A stretch of 64,000 bases of DNA, from assembly GCF_017068455.1 (NCBI RefSeq), contig NZ_CP070608.1:3019488-3083487 (forward strand), in the 5' to 3' direction. Below are positions 50,785 through 61,404 of the stretch, piece after piece. The first letter of the stretch is position 1; each line of letters starts with the position of its first letter. A model generated the notes under the pieces. The model was not told the DNA's origin, ran no database searches, and saw only the letters and a list, made by a program, of their open reading frames with translations. Both the position numbers and the translations under genes were made by a program. This DNA is from Fulvivirga lutea. Its GTDB lineage: Bacteria; Bacteroidota; Bacteroidia; Cytophagales; Cyclobacteriaceae.

Positions 50785-51882
50785 TTACTGATTCACGTCT
50801 TTTCTTTCAACAACAGGTGGAGCACTTGTTCGAATGCTATCAAAAGTTCTTTCCTGTTGCTGTAATCGCCACAAATATGCAATTTTTCTATTCAACTTAT
50901 CCAGTTCATCTAATGCAATTGCATCAGTTGAATCATATTTAACTAAAGCTTCATAATACAACTTAGATTCATTGTATTCCCGTAAATTATCAAGTGACCT
51001 GGCGACAAGCAATTGTGCCTCTCGGTTGGTGATACTATCACTGAGCAGAGAGTTTTTTGCCAGCATCAAGGCTGTATCGTATTGGTTGAGTTGATAATAA
51101 TACAACGACATATTATTTAACAATACACTGGATGTATCTACTACTTCCTTTAGGTTTTTATAAATTGATATGGCACTGTCGTATGATTTTCTATTCGCAT
51201 AAATGTCGGCCTGCAATAACAAGAAGCTTTGATTATCATCATTCTTATTCAGATAGCTTGAAATATATCTTTCAGCTAATGTTGGATTTTTATATTTATA
51301 AATTTGATAAAGCGATTCATAAGGCCTTGGTAATTCGGGAGAGACATCAATTGCCTTTGTATAACTGGAGATTGCCGTAGCAGTATCTTTAAGGCTCAAA
51401 TAAATATCACCTTTAAGCGAGAGGTTCTCTGCAGAGTAATTGAAGTCGAGTAATCGCTGTATCGCTTTTTCAGCGTTATCGGCCTCATTAAGCTTTAAAT
51501 AGTTTATTGCCAGGAGTTTATAAAGCTCATAGTTTCTAAGGCCCCGTTGTTCTGCCTGTAGCGCAGAATTGATACTCTGCTGTATGTCACCTTTATTAAA
51601 TAATATTTGACTTTGAAGTAAGTAAGATTCCTGATAGGTAGGATCTAGCTCTAGAGACTTTTGAACATCTATTAATGCACGGGAGTAATTATTCAACTTG
51701 AGGTTGACTTCCGCTCGTTTAAAATAAGTGAGCTGGTTGGCTTCACCAGACTCAATCATCTCATCTAGGTATGCCAGAGCATCATTTTCACTTGCCTCTG
51801 TTTCTATTGAGACCATACTGTGCCTGGAGTGGCGTTTGCAACCACACAATAAAATAAGTGCTATTAGGATGAGTTGTTTCAT
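50785..51882 (-). CDS. TPR-repeat lipoprotein
   Basis: 365 residues. Start is ATG 51882, 1 nt after the DUF5686 stop; an upstream start would extend it by 29 residues without a signal. Lipobox LLCGC with Cys15, then eight or nine TPR units ([36 protein letters not shown] and similar), a right-handed superhelix for protein contacts. It is probably periplasmic or surface lipoprotein. It lies between an outer membrane DUF5686 protein and thrS; a partner of the DUF5686 protein is likely, and proximity to thrS is accidental or operonic. Confidence 0.8.
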   Translation of the reverse strand: MKQLILIALILLCGCKRHSRHSMVSIETEASENDALAYLDEMIESGEANQLTYFKRAEVNLKLNNYSRALIDVQKSLELDPTYQESYLLQSQILFNKGDIQQSINSALQAEQRGLRNYELYKLLAINYLKLNEADNAEKAIQRLLDFNYSAENLSLKGDIYLSLKDTATAISSYTKAIDVSPELPRPYESLYQIYKYKNPTLAERYISSYLNKNDDNQSFLLLQADIYANRKSYDSAISIYKNLKEVVDTSSVLLNNMSLYYYQLNQYDTALMLAKNSLLSDSITNREAQLLVARSLDNLREYNESKLYYEALVKYDSTDAIALDELDKLNRKIAYLWRLQQQERTFDSIRTSAPPVVERKDVNQ

Positions 51883-51883
51883 T

Positions 51884-54382
51884 CTATAGAATGAATTGGA
51901 AACTAAATTTGACGGCAAATTTTGAGGCGTCTGGATTGTCAAGATAAGTGAGTCGGTGTAAGAAGTCAACTCTTAACACTTTAAAGATATTTTCTACACC
52001 ATAACCCAATTCTACATATGGATCATCAGTAAGTCTGCCGATCTGTTGCACTTCCACCCCATTCTCATCAAACTCCGGTAATAAGTTTAAATTATCGGTG
52101 TCAAGATAACCGTAGAGCACGTTTGCAGTTGCCACCAGCCTCCATTTGAGCTTTTTCATTACAGGAATTCTATTGAGGACAAACCCTTCAAAGTAATGGT
52201 TATACCTTAAAGAGGCATAGGTTGAACTGGCAAACTCAGAGAAATTCATAAGGTTGAAAGCTGCTTGCGAAAAGAATGTTGATTCGTTACCTATATGAGC
52301 CTTTAGCAATGGGTATGGTAGCGTTTCAAAAATATGTTCAGCGGAAATATCAAAATTTGAGGTACCAAATAGACCTAGTCTCAAATCCTTCTGTATATTA
52401 ACTCCCATTCGATTATAGGAGAAATCACTGCCTGCTATACCTGCAATCCCTCTGGTGTACCTAACAGTAAATATTGGCCATTTATTAGCTCCCAAGCTGA
52501 TTCTATCATTCTCATTTTGAATAAACAACTCATCTTTAGCAAACCTGGACTCAATAGTTACTTCAGCTGTTTGAATCTCACGTTCAAGGGGTGAGTCCAT
52601 GCTTTCAGGCTCTGTTCTGTAAGCAAAGCTGTATAGTGGATCGAATGTTCTGTAATTAAAGGTTATTTTTTGATTATATCCTTTAAATAATTCGCGCTGA
52701 GCAATGAGCTTAAACTGATTGTAATAGTATGGGCGCACCAAATTGCCAAACTTTGTAGCTGTTAAAAAGACTGAATATCCAATTAAATCTTCGGCAGACA
52801 ACCCCACCTGGTCGATGTCATGGGTATATTGTGCTTGAATGGTTGTCCATCTATCCCTCGACATGATTCTTTTTACAAAACCATTATATTTAAATTCATC
52901 ATCTCTAGTACCATAAGCTAAAAAGCCTCCGAAAATCCAACGGTTACTAAAGTCAGAATTGGTTCTTAATCCTAATTGAAAACGATGACCTTCTATTGTA
53001 TTGTTAGCGTAAATAGATAAATAAGGACCCACATCAAACTTGCCAAATTTCTTATAACCATTAACGGCTATGTTGATTATTTCTGTATACGTTTTAACAA
53101 TTGGAATATTTTTGAGTGTGTCAATCATACGATATACACTCATTTCAGTTGGGCTTAGTGGTTCGTGTCGCTTGCTTTCCCAAAATTCATCTGTATTACC
53201 GATACTAAAGTCTTCAGCAACAACAATTGGCTTTTCATAGAACTTGTTTTCAAAAGGTTTATTCACCTCAATATCCTGATTTGAAGTATAGAATTTAGCC
53301 AAAACCCCTGCCATGTTCTCAGTGATTTCACCAATATCTAGCAATATTCTATTTTTAGTTGGTATCCATGCCCCTGCTTCCGTTTTGGTCAATTCCTGCT
53401 GGATTTTGATCTTTTCTATATAGTTAAGATTAGCTGTTTTGGTGACTGTTGCATCTATCTGCTTTAGTGCATATTCATTTTTTGTAATCCACATGGTGCC
53501 ATAAAAGGCTAAGTCTTGCTCTCTTTTAGGGTAAAAGTCTAGTCTGTAGCAATAGTCATTGCCCACCATGGCACTATCAAGCAGGTCATAATCGTAATAT
53601 AACTTCCAGCCATCTGCAATGGGTGATACAAAATCTTTACTTACGATATTGAGCCAGTTTTGATAGAAGTTATACTCTTGAAAAGAAGAACCTATAAATT
53701 GTGAAACCAGTGAGCCATCCTCCACCCCAACACCAGTAATTTTAGATTTAAGAATTTTCTCGTGTTTTAGCTCTGGGTTATTTCTAAAATAGAATTGTGA
53801 GATGGTTTCTGAGATAAATACCGGTAAGATAGGTTTGCCATCCTCACCAGCTATTTGCTCCACACTATCCATTACCTGAGTAATTTTCTTAACAAACTTC
53901 TTCTTTTTAAATCTGTCAGTAATATTATCCACATCCACTTCCACCTTAGAATAGGTCTCGTATTGATAGGCATTAAGTGACTTTTTATCATTAATTGGTT
54001 TGTTGGCAACAACATTACGTAAGATAGGGTAAGCGGGATTTTCTCCAGCTATAAAAACAACTTCCTGAAGCGTTGCTACCTCCTCCTGAAGCTGAAAATT
54101 AACAACTTGTGTTTGCCCATACTTTATTGGCTTCACCTTCGCTTTATACCCAATATATGAACAAAGAACCGAATCAACTTTTAAACCAATTTCAACCTTA
54201 TAGTATCCTTCAAAATCAGTTGTAGTACCTGTTGACTGGTCTTTAAATATTACATTGGCAAAAGGTATGGGGTCACCTGTAGACGCATCTGTAACACGAC
54301 CTGAAACGACTGTTCTTTGTGCGCTTGCAGACCATGTAATCAGAAAGAAAATTGATAGTAAAATAACCCTGTCTAACCTCAC
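51884..54382 (-). CDS. DUF5686 outer membrane protein with carboxypeptidase-like domain (GTG start)
   Basis: 832 residues. Signal peptide (1-21, ending SASAQ), CarboxypepD_reg-like domain (about 24-95; VSGRVTDASTGDPIPFANVIFKD), then the DUF5686 body with EVVFIAGENPAYPILRNVVANKP, SETISQFYFRNNP and a C-terminal beta barrel ending in aromatic FSFQFIL. It is an outer membrane protein of unknown function, frequent in Bacteroidota. The start is GTG; a nearby ATG is out of frame. The gene leads a minus-strand string through TPR, thrS, infC, rpmI and rplT. Confidence 0.85.
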   Translation of the reverse strand: MRLDRVILLSIFFLITWSASAQRTVVSGRVTDASTGDPIPFANVIFKDQSTGTTTDFEGYYKVEIGLKVDSVLCSYIGYKAKVKPIKYGQTQVVNFQLQEEVATLQEVVFIAGENPAYPILRNVVANKPINDKKSLNAYQYETYSKVEVDVDNITDRFKKKKFVKKITQVMDSVEQIAGEDGKPILPVFISETISQFYFRNNPELKHEKILKSKITGVGVEDGSLVSQFIGSSFQEYNFYQNWLNIVSKDFVSPIADGWKLYYDYDLLDSAMVGNDYCYRLDFYPKREQDLAFYGTMWITKNEYALKQIDATVTKTANLNYIEKIKIQQELTKTEAGAWIPTKNRILLDIGEITENMAGVLAKFYTSNQDIEVNKPFENKFYEKPIVVAEDFSIGNTDEFWESKRHEPLSPTEMSVYRMIDTLKNIPIVKTYTEIINIAVNGYKKFGKFDVGPYLSIYANNTIEGHRFQLGLRTNSDFSNRWIFGGFLAYGTRDDEFKYNGFVKRIMSRDRWTTIQAQYTHDIDQVGLSAEDLIGYSVFLTATKFGNLVRPYYYNQFKLIAQRELFKGYNQKITFNYRTFDPLYSFAYRTEPESMDSPLEREIQTAEVTIESRFAKDELFIQNENDRISLGANKWPIFTVRYTRGIAGIAGSDFSYNRMGVNIQKDLRLGLFGTSNFDISAEHIFETLPYPLLKAHIGNESTFFSQAAFNLMNFSEFASSTYASLRYNHYFEGFVLNRIPVMKKLKWRLVATANVLYGYLDTDNLNLLPEFDENGVEVQQIGRLTDDPYVELGYGVENIFKVLRVDFLHRLTYLDNPDASKFAVKFSFQFIL

Positions 54383-54478
54383 CGGACCATTACATTTTTT
54401 GAACTAAGGGGCAAAGTAAATTAATAGCAATTAGATAAACCCACCTTAAAGCAATTTTTTCATAGAATAATTAATAAA

Positions 54479-57166
54479 TTAGAAATCTAGCTCAATCGTT
54501 TCACCAGCGTTGTAGCCAGCAGAACCTTTTGATTCTTTTTTTGCTTCGGTTTTAACCTCTTTGTCAGACTCTACTACCTCATCCTTAGCTTCAGTTTTCG
54601 GTTCTTCTTTTGCTGCTGCTTCTTTGGGTTTTTCCTGCTCTTTTTCAGGTTCAGATGATTCTAATAGTTTTACCTTTTTTACATCGTGCTGATGAAGTCT
54701 ATTACCTAAAGCCTTCCACCCTTTTATATCAATAAGATCATTCAAGTTTAATTCTTCCTTCAGCTTATCTTTTGATTTTCCCTTAACGTATTCTACTTCG
54801 ATTTTCGGATTAGCGGCTGTAGTGGCAAGAACTAATTTTGAACCTGATGATTCACTGATAAACAAAAATTTCTTACCTGTAGTAGTAGTTTCTACTAAAA
54901 ATCGCTTAACAAGGTAATTCTTACTCTCGCCTTCATAATGCACTGCTGATATTGGTCGATCAGGATTAAATTTAGTAATGTGAACCACTTTATTTGGCTC
55001 ATACCTGTTAGTGAGTTCGTAAGATGTTAGCTCATAAGAACCATCATTGTATATCACTAGTATGTTATCATCGCCATTAAAATTACCGATGTGTTTACCT
55101 CGCTCATCCTTATTTAACCTGCCCACATTTTCGTCATACCAGATATCCAAACCACTTAAAGTGGATACTCCTTCAGATTTCAATTCAATTTTTCGTACAG
55201 GGTACTTGGTTAGAATATTTCCGCCAGCACCCCTTCCTTTGATATCAATGGTAGAAAAATCGAAATCAAACACCTTTATTCTCGCTTTGGCTCCCGAAGT
55301 TAATTTTACTGTTACTGTTTCAGCCTCACCATTAGGGTTGGCAGTTAAGTATAGTGTTTTAGACCCTTTGGCTCCTTTAGTTAAATCGTATTCTTTATCT
55401 CTGGTTATGGCTGTTACTTGAAACCTTTTAACCATGGATCTACCCGTTTTACCATCAAGGTAAACCATATTATAAGTCATACGATCGTCTCCCTTATTCC
55501 AAACCCCAACGTGCATAATGTCTTTGCCCATGAAGGTTTTATCTGAAATTCTGGAAACCATTAGCTTTCCATCTCTTCTAATAGCAATGATGTCATCAAG
55601 GTCTGAGCACTCGCATACAAATTCGTCCTTCTTAAGGCCATAACCAACCATACCATCTTGTCGATTAACATAGAGCTTTTGATTATTAGCGGCTACTATG
55701 GTTGTATCAATCGAATCAAATGATTTTATTTCAGTCTTACGCTCTCTTCCTTTTCCATATTTATCTAAAAGATTAGAATAGTAATCAATTGCATAGTCTG
55801 TGATATGAGCCAGATTATACTCAGTTTCTTTCAGTTCTTCCTCCAGCCTTTTCAACAACTCATCCGCTTTGAAAGAGTCAAATTTTGAAATTCTTTTGAT
55901 CTTAATTTCAGTTAATTTGACAATGTCTTCTTCAATTATCTCTCTATAGAATTGCTTTTTATAAGGATCTAAACCTTTATCAATGGTTTCAATAACAGCT
56001 TCCCAGGTTTCGCACTCTTCAATATCTCTGTAGATTCTGTTTTCTATAAAAATTCGTTCTAATGAAGAAAACAAAATCTTCTCCATCAGCTCGGCTTTCC
56101 TTATTTCAAGCTCCTGAGTGAGAAGGCTAACTGTTTTATCCGTATTTAATTTTAGTATTTCATTAACAGGAATAAACAGTGGCTTCTCATCAATAATGAC
56201 ACATGCGTTTGGTGAAATTGAAACCTCACAATCGGTAAATGCATACAATGCATCGATAGTAATGTCTGGTGATTGGCCAGGCGCGAGATCAACAATTATC
56301 TCCACATCTTTGGCAGTGTTATCAACTACCTTTTTAATCTTGATTTTACCCTTATCATTAGCCTTAATGATGGATTCAATTAATCCAGTTGTAGTGGTAC
56401 CAAATGGTATATCTTTAATTATGAGGGATTTTTTATCCTGCTCTTCTATTTTGGCTCTAACCTTTATTTTACCTCCTCTTAGGCCTTGGTTGTACTCAGA
56501 AAAATCAGCCATGCCACCAGTGGCAAAATCAGGGTAGATTTTAACCTTTTTGCCTTTTAAGACATCAATAGAAGCTTTAATAAGTTCACAAAAATTGTGA
56601 GGTAGTATTTTAGTAGACAATCCAACCGCTATTCCTTCTACACCTTGTGCCAATAATAATGGGAATTTAACCGGAAGTGTTACTGGCTCCCTCTTTCTAC
56701 CATCATAGGACAGTTGCCACTCTGTAGTTTGTGGGTTATAGAGAATATCAAGGGCAAACTTCGAAGGTCTGGCTTCAATATATCTAGGTGCGGCAGCGCT
56801 GTCGCCAGTTCTAATGTCACCCCAGTTACCTTGGGTGTCTATCAATAAATCTTTCTGGCCAATATTAACCATAGCATCGGCTATTGACGCATCTCCATGT
56901 GGATGATACTGCATAGTTTGGCCAATAACATTGGCTACTTTGTTGTACCTACCATCATCCATTTCCTTCAACGCATGCATGATTCTACGCTGAACAGGCT
57001 TAAACCCATCTTCTATGGCAGGTACTGCTCTTTCTAAAATTACATACGATGCATACTCCAGAAACCAGTTTTGGTACATACCGGAAACCGGTGTAACATC
57101 ATGGATTACATCCTCTTTGTCATAATTCTCATGTGCCTCGCCTTGAGGCTCTTTATCTTCAGCCAT
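54479..57166 (-). CDS. parC: DNA topoisomerase IV subunit A
   Basis: 895 residues. The catalytic Tyr129 lies in AAAPRYIEAR, with YHPHGDASIADAM (87-99) upstream; the later part has a beta-pinwheel-like C-terminal domain (about 480-800). The last 80 residues are a Lys/Glu/Ala-rich low-complexity tail ending ETIELDF. It forms the A2B2 topoisomerase with ParE, encoded 10 nt upstream on the same strand, and decatenates replicated chromosomes. The adjacency and type of ParE favour parC over gyrA, though subfamily assignment by eye has some uncertainty. Confidence 0.9.
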   Translation of the reverse strand: MAEDKEPQGEAHENYDKEDVIHDVTPVSGMYQNWFLEYASYVILERAVPAIEDGFKPVQRRIMHALKEMDDGRYNKVANVIGQTMQYHPHGDASIADAMVNIGQKDLLIDTQGNWGDIRTGDSAAAPRYIEARPSKFALDILYNPQTTEWQLSYDGRKREPVTLPVKFPLLLAQGVEGIAVGLSTKILPHNFCELIKASIDVLKGKKVKIYPDFATGGMADFSEYNQGLRGGKIKVRAKIEEQDKKSLIIKDIPFGTTTTGLIESIIKANDKGKIKIKKVVDNTAKDVEIIVDLAPGQSPDITIDALYAFTDCEVSISPNACVIIDEKPLFIPVNEILKLNTDKTVSLLTQELEIRKAELMEKILFSSLERIFIENRIYRDIEECETWEAVIETIDKGLDPYKKQFYREIIEEDIVKLTEIKIKRISKFDSFKADELLKRLEEELKETEYNLAHITDYAIDYYSNLLDKYGKGRERKTEIKSFDSIDTTIVAANNQKLYVNRQDGMVGYGLKKDEFVCECSDLDDIIAIRRDGKLMVSRISDKTFMGKDIMHVGVWNKGDDRMTYNMVYLDGKTGRSMVKRFQVTAITRDKEYDLTKGAKGSKTLYLTANPNGEAETVTVKLTSGAKARIKVFDFDFSTIDIKGRGAGGNILTKYPVRKIELKSEGVSTLSGLDIWYDENVGRLNKDERGKHIGNFNGDDNILVIYNDGSYELTSYELTNRYEPNKVVHITKFNPDRPISAVHYEGESKNYLVKRFLVETTTTGKKFLFISESSGSKLVLATTAANPKIEVEYVKGKSKDKLKEELNLNDLIDIKGWKALGNRLHQHDVKKVKLLESSEPEKEQEKPKEAAAKEEPKTEAKDEVVESDKEVKTEAKKESKGSAGYNAGETIELDF

Positions 57167-57176
57167 TAATTATGAT

Positions 57177-59039
57177 TTATACTACTTCTGCTTCAACAAT
57201 GTCTTTTTCAATCTTCAAATTACCAACGATAAACTCTTGCCTATCGGGTGTGTTTTTACCCATATAAAATTCGAGCAATTGTTTTATTGAAGTTTCTTTA
57301 TTTAAAATGATAGGATCAAGACGGATGTCTTCACCAATAAAATTCCCAAACTCTTCCGGAGAGATTTCCCCTAACCCCTTAAACCTTGTTATTTCTGGCT
57401 TATTGCCAAGTTTAGCAATTGCTGCCTTGCGTTCTTCATCAGAATAACAATAAATTGTTTCCTTCTTATTTCTTACCCTAAACAGAGGCGTATCTAAAAT
57501 ATAAACGTGGCCTTGTTTTACTAATTCAGGGAAAAACTGGAGGAAAAATGTTAACAATAATAGGCGAATGTGCATGCCATCCACATCAGCATCTGTGGCG
57601 ATAACTATTTTTCTATATCTCAACCCTTCAATGCCATCTTCAATATTTAATGCATGCTGTAGTAAGTTAAATTCCTCATTTTCATACACGACCTTTTTAG
57701 TGAGGTTAAAACAGTTCAAAGGCTTTCCTCTCAAACTAAATACCGCCTGTGTCTGCACATCACGCGACTTGGTGATAGAACCACTGGCAGAGTCACCCTC
57801 GGTGATGAAGATCATAGTTTCATCAACCCTATCCCCTTTTTTGTCATCATAGTGGAGGCGGCAATCCCTTAGCTTCTTGTTATGTAGATTGGCCTTTTTA
57901 GCTCGTTCATTCGCCAACTTCTTAATACCAGCTATTTCCTTACGCTCACGTTCCGACTGCAGAATACGCTTTAGCAACGCATCAGCCACCTCATTATTTC
58001 TATGCAGGAAGTTGTCCAATTCGGTTTTTAAAAAGTCGTTTATAAATGTTCGCATGGTTGGACCATCCGGACCTACATTTTGAGAACCAAGCTTCGTTTT
58101 AGTTTGAGACTCGAACACTGGTTCTTGTACTCTCACTGCTATCGCACCAACTATAGAAGCTCTTACATCAGTGGCGTCAAAATCCTTCTTATAAAAATCT
58201 CTAATGGTTCTCACAAGGGCCTCTCTAAAAGCTGCTAGGTGCGTTCCTCCTTGCGTAGTATATTGTCCATTAACAAATGAATAATATTCCTCACCATATT
58301 GGTTACAATGAGAAAGAGCTACTTCAATATCCTCGCCTTTTAAATGAACGATGGGATAACGAAGTGTCTCAACATCTGTTTTGCGCTCCAATAAGTCTCT
58401 TAAACCATTTTCTGAATGGAATTTCTGGCCATTGAAGTTGATAGTTAGTCCTGAATTGAGGAATACATAGTTCCAAATGAGGTCGTTCAGATAATCAGGA
58501 ATGAAATTAAAGTTTTTAAACACAGTGTCGTCTGGTTCGAAACAGATTAGTGTACCATTTCTACCGCTGGATTTAACTATTTTGGCATCATTCTTTACAT
58601 TGCCTCGTTCAAACTCGGCTACTTTTGTCTCTCCATCTCTGAATGATTGAACTTTGAAATAGTTAGATAATGCGTTTACTGCTTTTGTACCAACACCATT
58701 AAGACCTACTGACTTCTGAAATGCACCTGAATCGTATTTACCACCTGTGTTAATCTTTGAAACACAGTCCACCACTTTACCTAACGGAATACCACGACCA
58801 TAATCCCTAACTTCAACCCGATGATCAGTAATTTTCACATCAATGGTTTTACCGTAACCCATCATGTGCTCATCGATACAATTATCTATCACTTCTTTTA
58901 CCAAGACGTAGATACCATCATCTTGCGCAGAACCATCGCCCAACTTACCAATGTACATTCCGGGTCTTAAACGAATGTGCTCTTTCCAATCAAGAGACTT
59001 AATACTATCCTCGGTATATGCTACTTGCTCAACTGCCAT
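57177..59039 (-). CDS. parE: DNA topoisomerase IV subunit B
   Basis: 620 residues. GHKL ATPase with [24 protein letters not shown] and the later [12 protein letters not shown], followed by the transducer domain and the TOPRIM site EGDSASGS with [12 protein letters not shown] and RFKGLGE. Supplies the ATP-driven gate of topoisomerase IV. It is the first gene of the parE-parC pair. The region 59040-59209 upstream holds a short weak stem (59135-59152) but nothing else convincing. Confidence 0.92.
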   Translation of the reverse strand: MAVEQVAYTEDSIKSLDWKEHIRLRPGMYIGKLGDGSAQDDGIYVLVKEVIDNCIDEHMMGYGKTIDVKITDHRVEVRDYGRGIPLGKVVDCVSKINTGGKYDSGAFQKSVGLNGVGTKAVNALSNYFKVQSFRDGETKVAEFERGNVKNDAKIVKSSGRNGTLICFEPDDTVFKNFNFIPDYLNDLIWNYVFLNSGLTINFNGQKFHSENGLRDLLERKTDVETLRYPIVHLKGEDIEVALSHCNQYGEEYYSFVNGQYTTQGGTHLAAFREALVRTIRDFYKKDFDATDVRASIVGAIAVRVQEPVFESQTKTKLGSQNVGPDGPTMRTFINDFLKTELDNFLHRNNEVADALLKRILQSERERKEIAGIKKLANERAKKANLHNKKLRDCRLHYDDKKGDRVDETMIFITEGDSASGSITKSRDVQTQAVFSLRGKPLNCFNLTKKVVYENEEFNLLQHALNIEDGIEGLRYRKIVIATDADVDGMHIRLLLLTFFLQFFPELVKQGHVYILDTPLFRVRNKKETIYCYSDEERKAAIAKLGNKPEITRFKGLGEISPEEFGNFIGEDIRLDPIILNKETSIKQLLEFYMGKNTPDRQEFIVGNLKIEKDIVEAEVV

Positions 59040-59209
59040 AAAAAAATTATCTAAAATACCTGCTCAACGAGCGAATAAACACCAAAAATAACACTATTTC
59101 AAGCGGCTTAACTATATTGATTTTCAAGGTCTTATGAATCACAAAAGATTCAGAACTACTTAACTTGCAGAAAGTTAGATAGTTAAAAGCACATGAGTAA
59201 AATAAAGGT

Positions 59210-59647
59210 TTAAGACGATATTTTTTCTTTCACCAGAAAAATAGGCAGAGTCATAGCGCAAATGATCACTGCCCCCAAAGAAACAAAAATTAAATAACCA
59301 ATGCTCTGATAATTGAAGTTCTCACCGCCATTGAAAATTTGAAGGAATGAGAGCACCACAATTAAGAAAAAATTCAACGCTGAGGCCAGTCCCATTAACC
59401 ACCCCTTAATAAATTCAGCCATTCTATTGTCTTGCTTTCGTAACCGCCACGAAAGTATGTAGAAAGTGAAATTAGAGACTGTAATTATGGTTAAGGCCAG
59501 AAAAAAGAATGTTTCACGGTCTAATCCTTCCAGTTCATTGTTTACAAATATTAATTGATCTTCTCTGAAACCGGCATATACGAATAGTAAGAATGCGGAA
59601 GCAGATACCAAAGTTGTAAACCAAAGGGCTTTAATAAGTCTGTTCAT
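59210..59647 (-). CDS. Small membrane protein with four segments
   Basis: 145 residues with four predicted membrane segments (about 8-25, 48-66, 84-104, 117-138) and a basic loop LSWRLRKQDNRMAEFIKG in the middle. No recognised family. It is a single gene, divergent from the sterol desaturase gene; between them lie a 19-bp palindrome (59714-59732) and a minus-strand CTAAACGG word (59685-59692) resembling part of the two-part element upstream of dinB. Confidence 0.65.
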   Translation of the reverse strand: MNRLIKALWFTTLVSASAFLLFVYAGFREDQLIFVNNELEGLDRETFFFLALTIITVSNFTFYILSWRLRKQDNRMAEFIKGWLMGLASALNFFLIVVLSFLQIFNGGENFNYQSIGYLIFVSLGAVIICAMTLPIFLVKEKISS

Positions 59648-59713
59648 AGTTGATTATTATCAGATTGCGAAATTAGAACTATCACCGTTTAGTCAAAATA
59701 GAATTAAGAGATG

Positions 59714-59732
59714 TTTAATGAAATTCATTAAA
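59714..59732. promoter_or_regulatory. 19-bp palindrome, possible operator before the sterol desaturase gene
   Basis: TTTAATGAA-A-TTCATTAAA, perfect arms of 9 bp around one base, centred 41 nt before the sterol desaturase start and within the divergent promoter region. A TetR/MarR-type site would look like this; no regulator gene is adjacent. Confidence 0.35.
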
Positions 59733-59763
59733 TTTACATTATTCTGCATGCAGCTAATATCAA

Positions 59764-60984
59764 ATGAATATTAACCCAATTATACTTTCTATCCCCATTT
59801 ACTTTCTATTAATCGGAATAGAATTAATTATCCAATGGGTAACAAAAAAGAAGCTATATAGGTTAAATGATGCCGTTACAAACATATCTTGTGGAATTAC
59901 TCAACAGTTATCTGGCATCTTTTTAAAAGTTCTTGGTGTTGGGGCTTATGTTTTAGTTTACAATTATTTGCACATATTTGAAATACCATCTACTTGGTAT
60001 TGGTTTATCGTGTTATTTATAGGCGCAGACTTTTTCTACTATTGGGCGCATAGAATGAGTCATGAAATCAATCTGTTTTGGGGAGGTCATGTGGTGCATC
60101 ATCAAAGTGAAGATTACAATTTCTCAGTAGCGCTCAGGCAGGGTTCTTTCCAAATTATATGGACATTTTTCTTCTATTTCCCATTGGCCATTATTGGTTT
60201 CAAGCCGGTTGATTTTGTGTTTGTATCTGCACTTGTAACAGTGTACCAATTCTGGATTCATACAGAAACAATCAACAAAATGGGCTGGTTTGAATTACTA
60301 TTTAATACTCCCTCCCATCATCGGGTACACCATGGTAGAGACCCGAAATACATTGATAAAAACCACGCTGGTGTATTTATTATTTGGGATAAGATGTTTG
60401 GTACCTTCCAAAAAGAAGAAGAAAAGCCTACTTATGGAATAACCAAGCCCATTAATAGTTGGAATCCGGTATGGGTCAACCTAGATCACTATGCCCAGAT
60501 GGTTAAACAATGGCCTCAGATTAAAGGTGCGAATAACAAGCTAAAATTCTTATTCAATAAACCGGGATGGCTACCCGAAGAATTGGGCGGCTATCAGGCG
60601 CCACCAGAAGTTGATAAAACAACCTATGCAAAATACAACACTCAAACACCAATACGACTGAATGCTTATGTATTGTTCCAATATGTTATTGCTCTAGGTA
60701 TTACTGCACTGTTCCTTTTTAATTACTCAAAATTAGATTTAGTCTATCAAATTGGTGCAGTATTATCAATTATGGTAACGGTAGTTAGTGCTGGTGCTTT
60801 ATTGGATAACAAATCTTGGGGTTATCCTATCGAAATTTCGAGGCTGATTATTTTCCTTGCCATTGGAGTCTTTATTGCATTTATGTTTTCAATTAACTGG
60901 CTTTATTTTATTAGTGTTGCATATTTGATTCTTTCAATAGTAGTTTTGCCTGCTCGTACTAAATCTGCAGAACTAGCTAAATGA
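59764..60984 (+). CDS. Sterol desaturase / fatty acid hydroxylase family protein
   Basis: 406 residues, integral membrane, with the eight-histidine di-iron pattern: HRMSH (96-100), HVVHH (109-113) and PSHHRVHHGRDPKYIDKNHAG (about 185-203). These bind two irons for C-H hydroxylation or desaturation of lipids. Membrane segments flank the histidine boxes. The C-terminal part has two or three more membrane segments (about 295-400) beyond the family core. The substrate (sterol-like, carotenoid or fatty acyl) is not determined. It overlaps the next lipoprotein gene by 4 nt. Confidence 0.88.
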   Translation: MNINPIILSIPIYFLLIGIELIIQWVTKKKLYRLNDAVTNISCGITQQLSGIFLKVLGVGAYVLVYNYLHIFEIPSTWYWFIVLFIGADFFYYWAHRMSHEINLFWGGHVVHHQSEDYNFSVALRQGSFQIIWTFFFYFPLAIIGFKPVDFVFVSALVTVYQFWIHTETINKMGWFELLFNTPSHHRVHHGRDPKYIDKNHAGVFIIWDKMFGTFQKEEEKPTYGITKPINSWNPVWVNLDHYAQMVKQWPQIKGANNKLKFLFNKPGWLPEELGGYQAPPEVDKTTYAKYNTQTPIRLNAYVLFQYVIALGITALFLFNYSKLDLVYQIGAVLSIMVTVVSAGALLDNKSWGYPIEISRLIIFLAIGVFIAFMFSINWLYFISVAYLILSIVVLPARTKSAELAK

Positions 60985-61346
60985 AATATATAACCCTCCT
61001 AATTCTAATAACTCTATTTTCTTGCAACAAAAGCCTAGACCTCCCAAATGTGGATGAAGCATCATGGCAAAGTGATTCAAACGGCTGCAATGGCAACAGA
61101 TTTGAGCAGTTACAGTCTATTCAGACAGATAAAGATTTAATCAAGGGCTTGAATCAGGATGAAATAATTGCTGTATTGGGCAAGCCTGACCAAAATGAGT
61201 TATATAAAAGAAATCAAAAGTTTTTTATCTATAACATTACACCAACCAACTGCCCGAATAAGGAGGATGAATCCCCTCGACAATACCTAAGCATACGATT
61301 TAATGCTACCGGGCTGGCTAAAGAAATCATCATTTACCAGGAATAA
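60981..61346 (+). CDS. BamE/SmpA-like lipoprotein
   Basis: 121 residues with the lipobox LFSC (Cys15) and a central GLNQDEIIAVLGKPDQNELYKRN, typical of the SmpA/BamE fold. Two later Cys (NGCNGNRF; TNCPNKED) may form a disulfide. It overlaps the sterol desaturase stop by 4 nt, so it is probably part of that operon. Function is unknown; BamE itself would be encoded elsewhere. Confidence 0.7.
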   Translation: MKYITLLILITLFSCNKSLDLPNVDEASWQSDSNGCNGNRFEQLQSIQTDKDLIKGLNQDEIIAVLGKPDQNELYKRNQKFFIYNITPTNCPNKEDESPRQYLSIRFNATGLAKEIIIYQE

Positions 61347-61404
61347 TCAGTTTCTTATTTCGGTTTTTTTTTCTAACTTATTGATTCAAATCAAACCGAA
61401 AAGA

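Noticed and set aside
51883-51969. Extended N-terminus of the TPR lipoprotein
   Set aside because: The extension lies within the DUF5686 coding region and places the lipoprotein signal internally.
61260-61275. AAGGAGGATG inside the BamE-like lipoprotein gene
   Set aside because: Looks like an SD and start, but the frame after it is short and the site lies within a good coding sequence.
61303-61404. Extended N-terminus of the ArsC-like protein
   Set aside because: Overlaps the lipoprotein gene and is not like the family; ATG 61405 is better.
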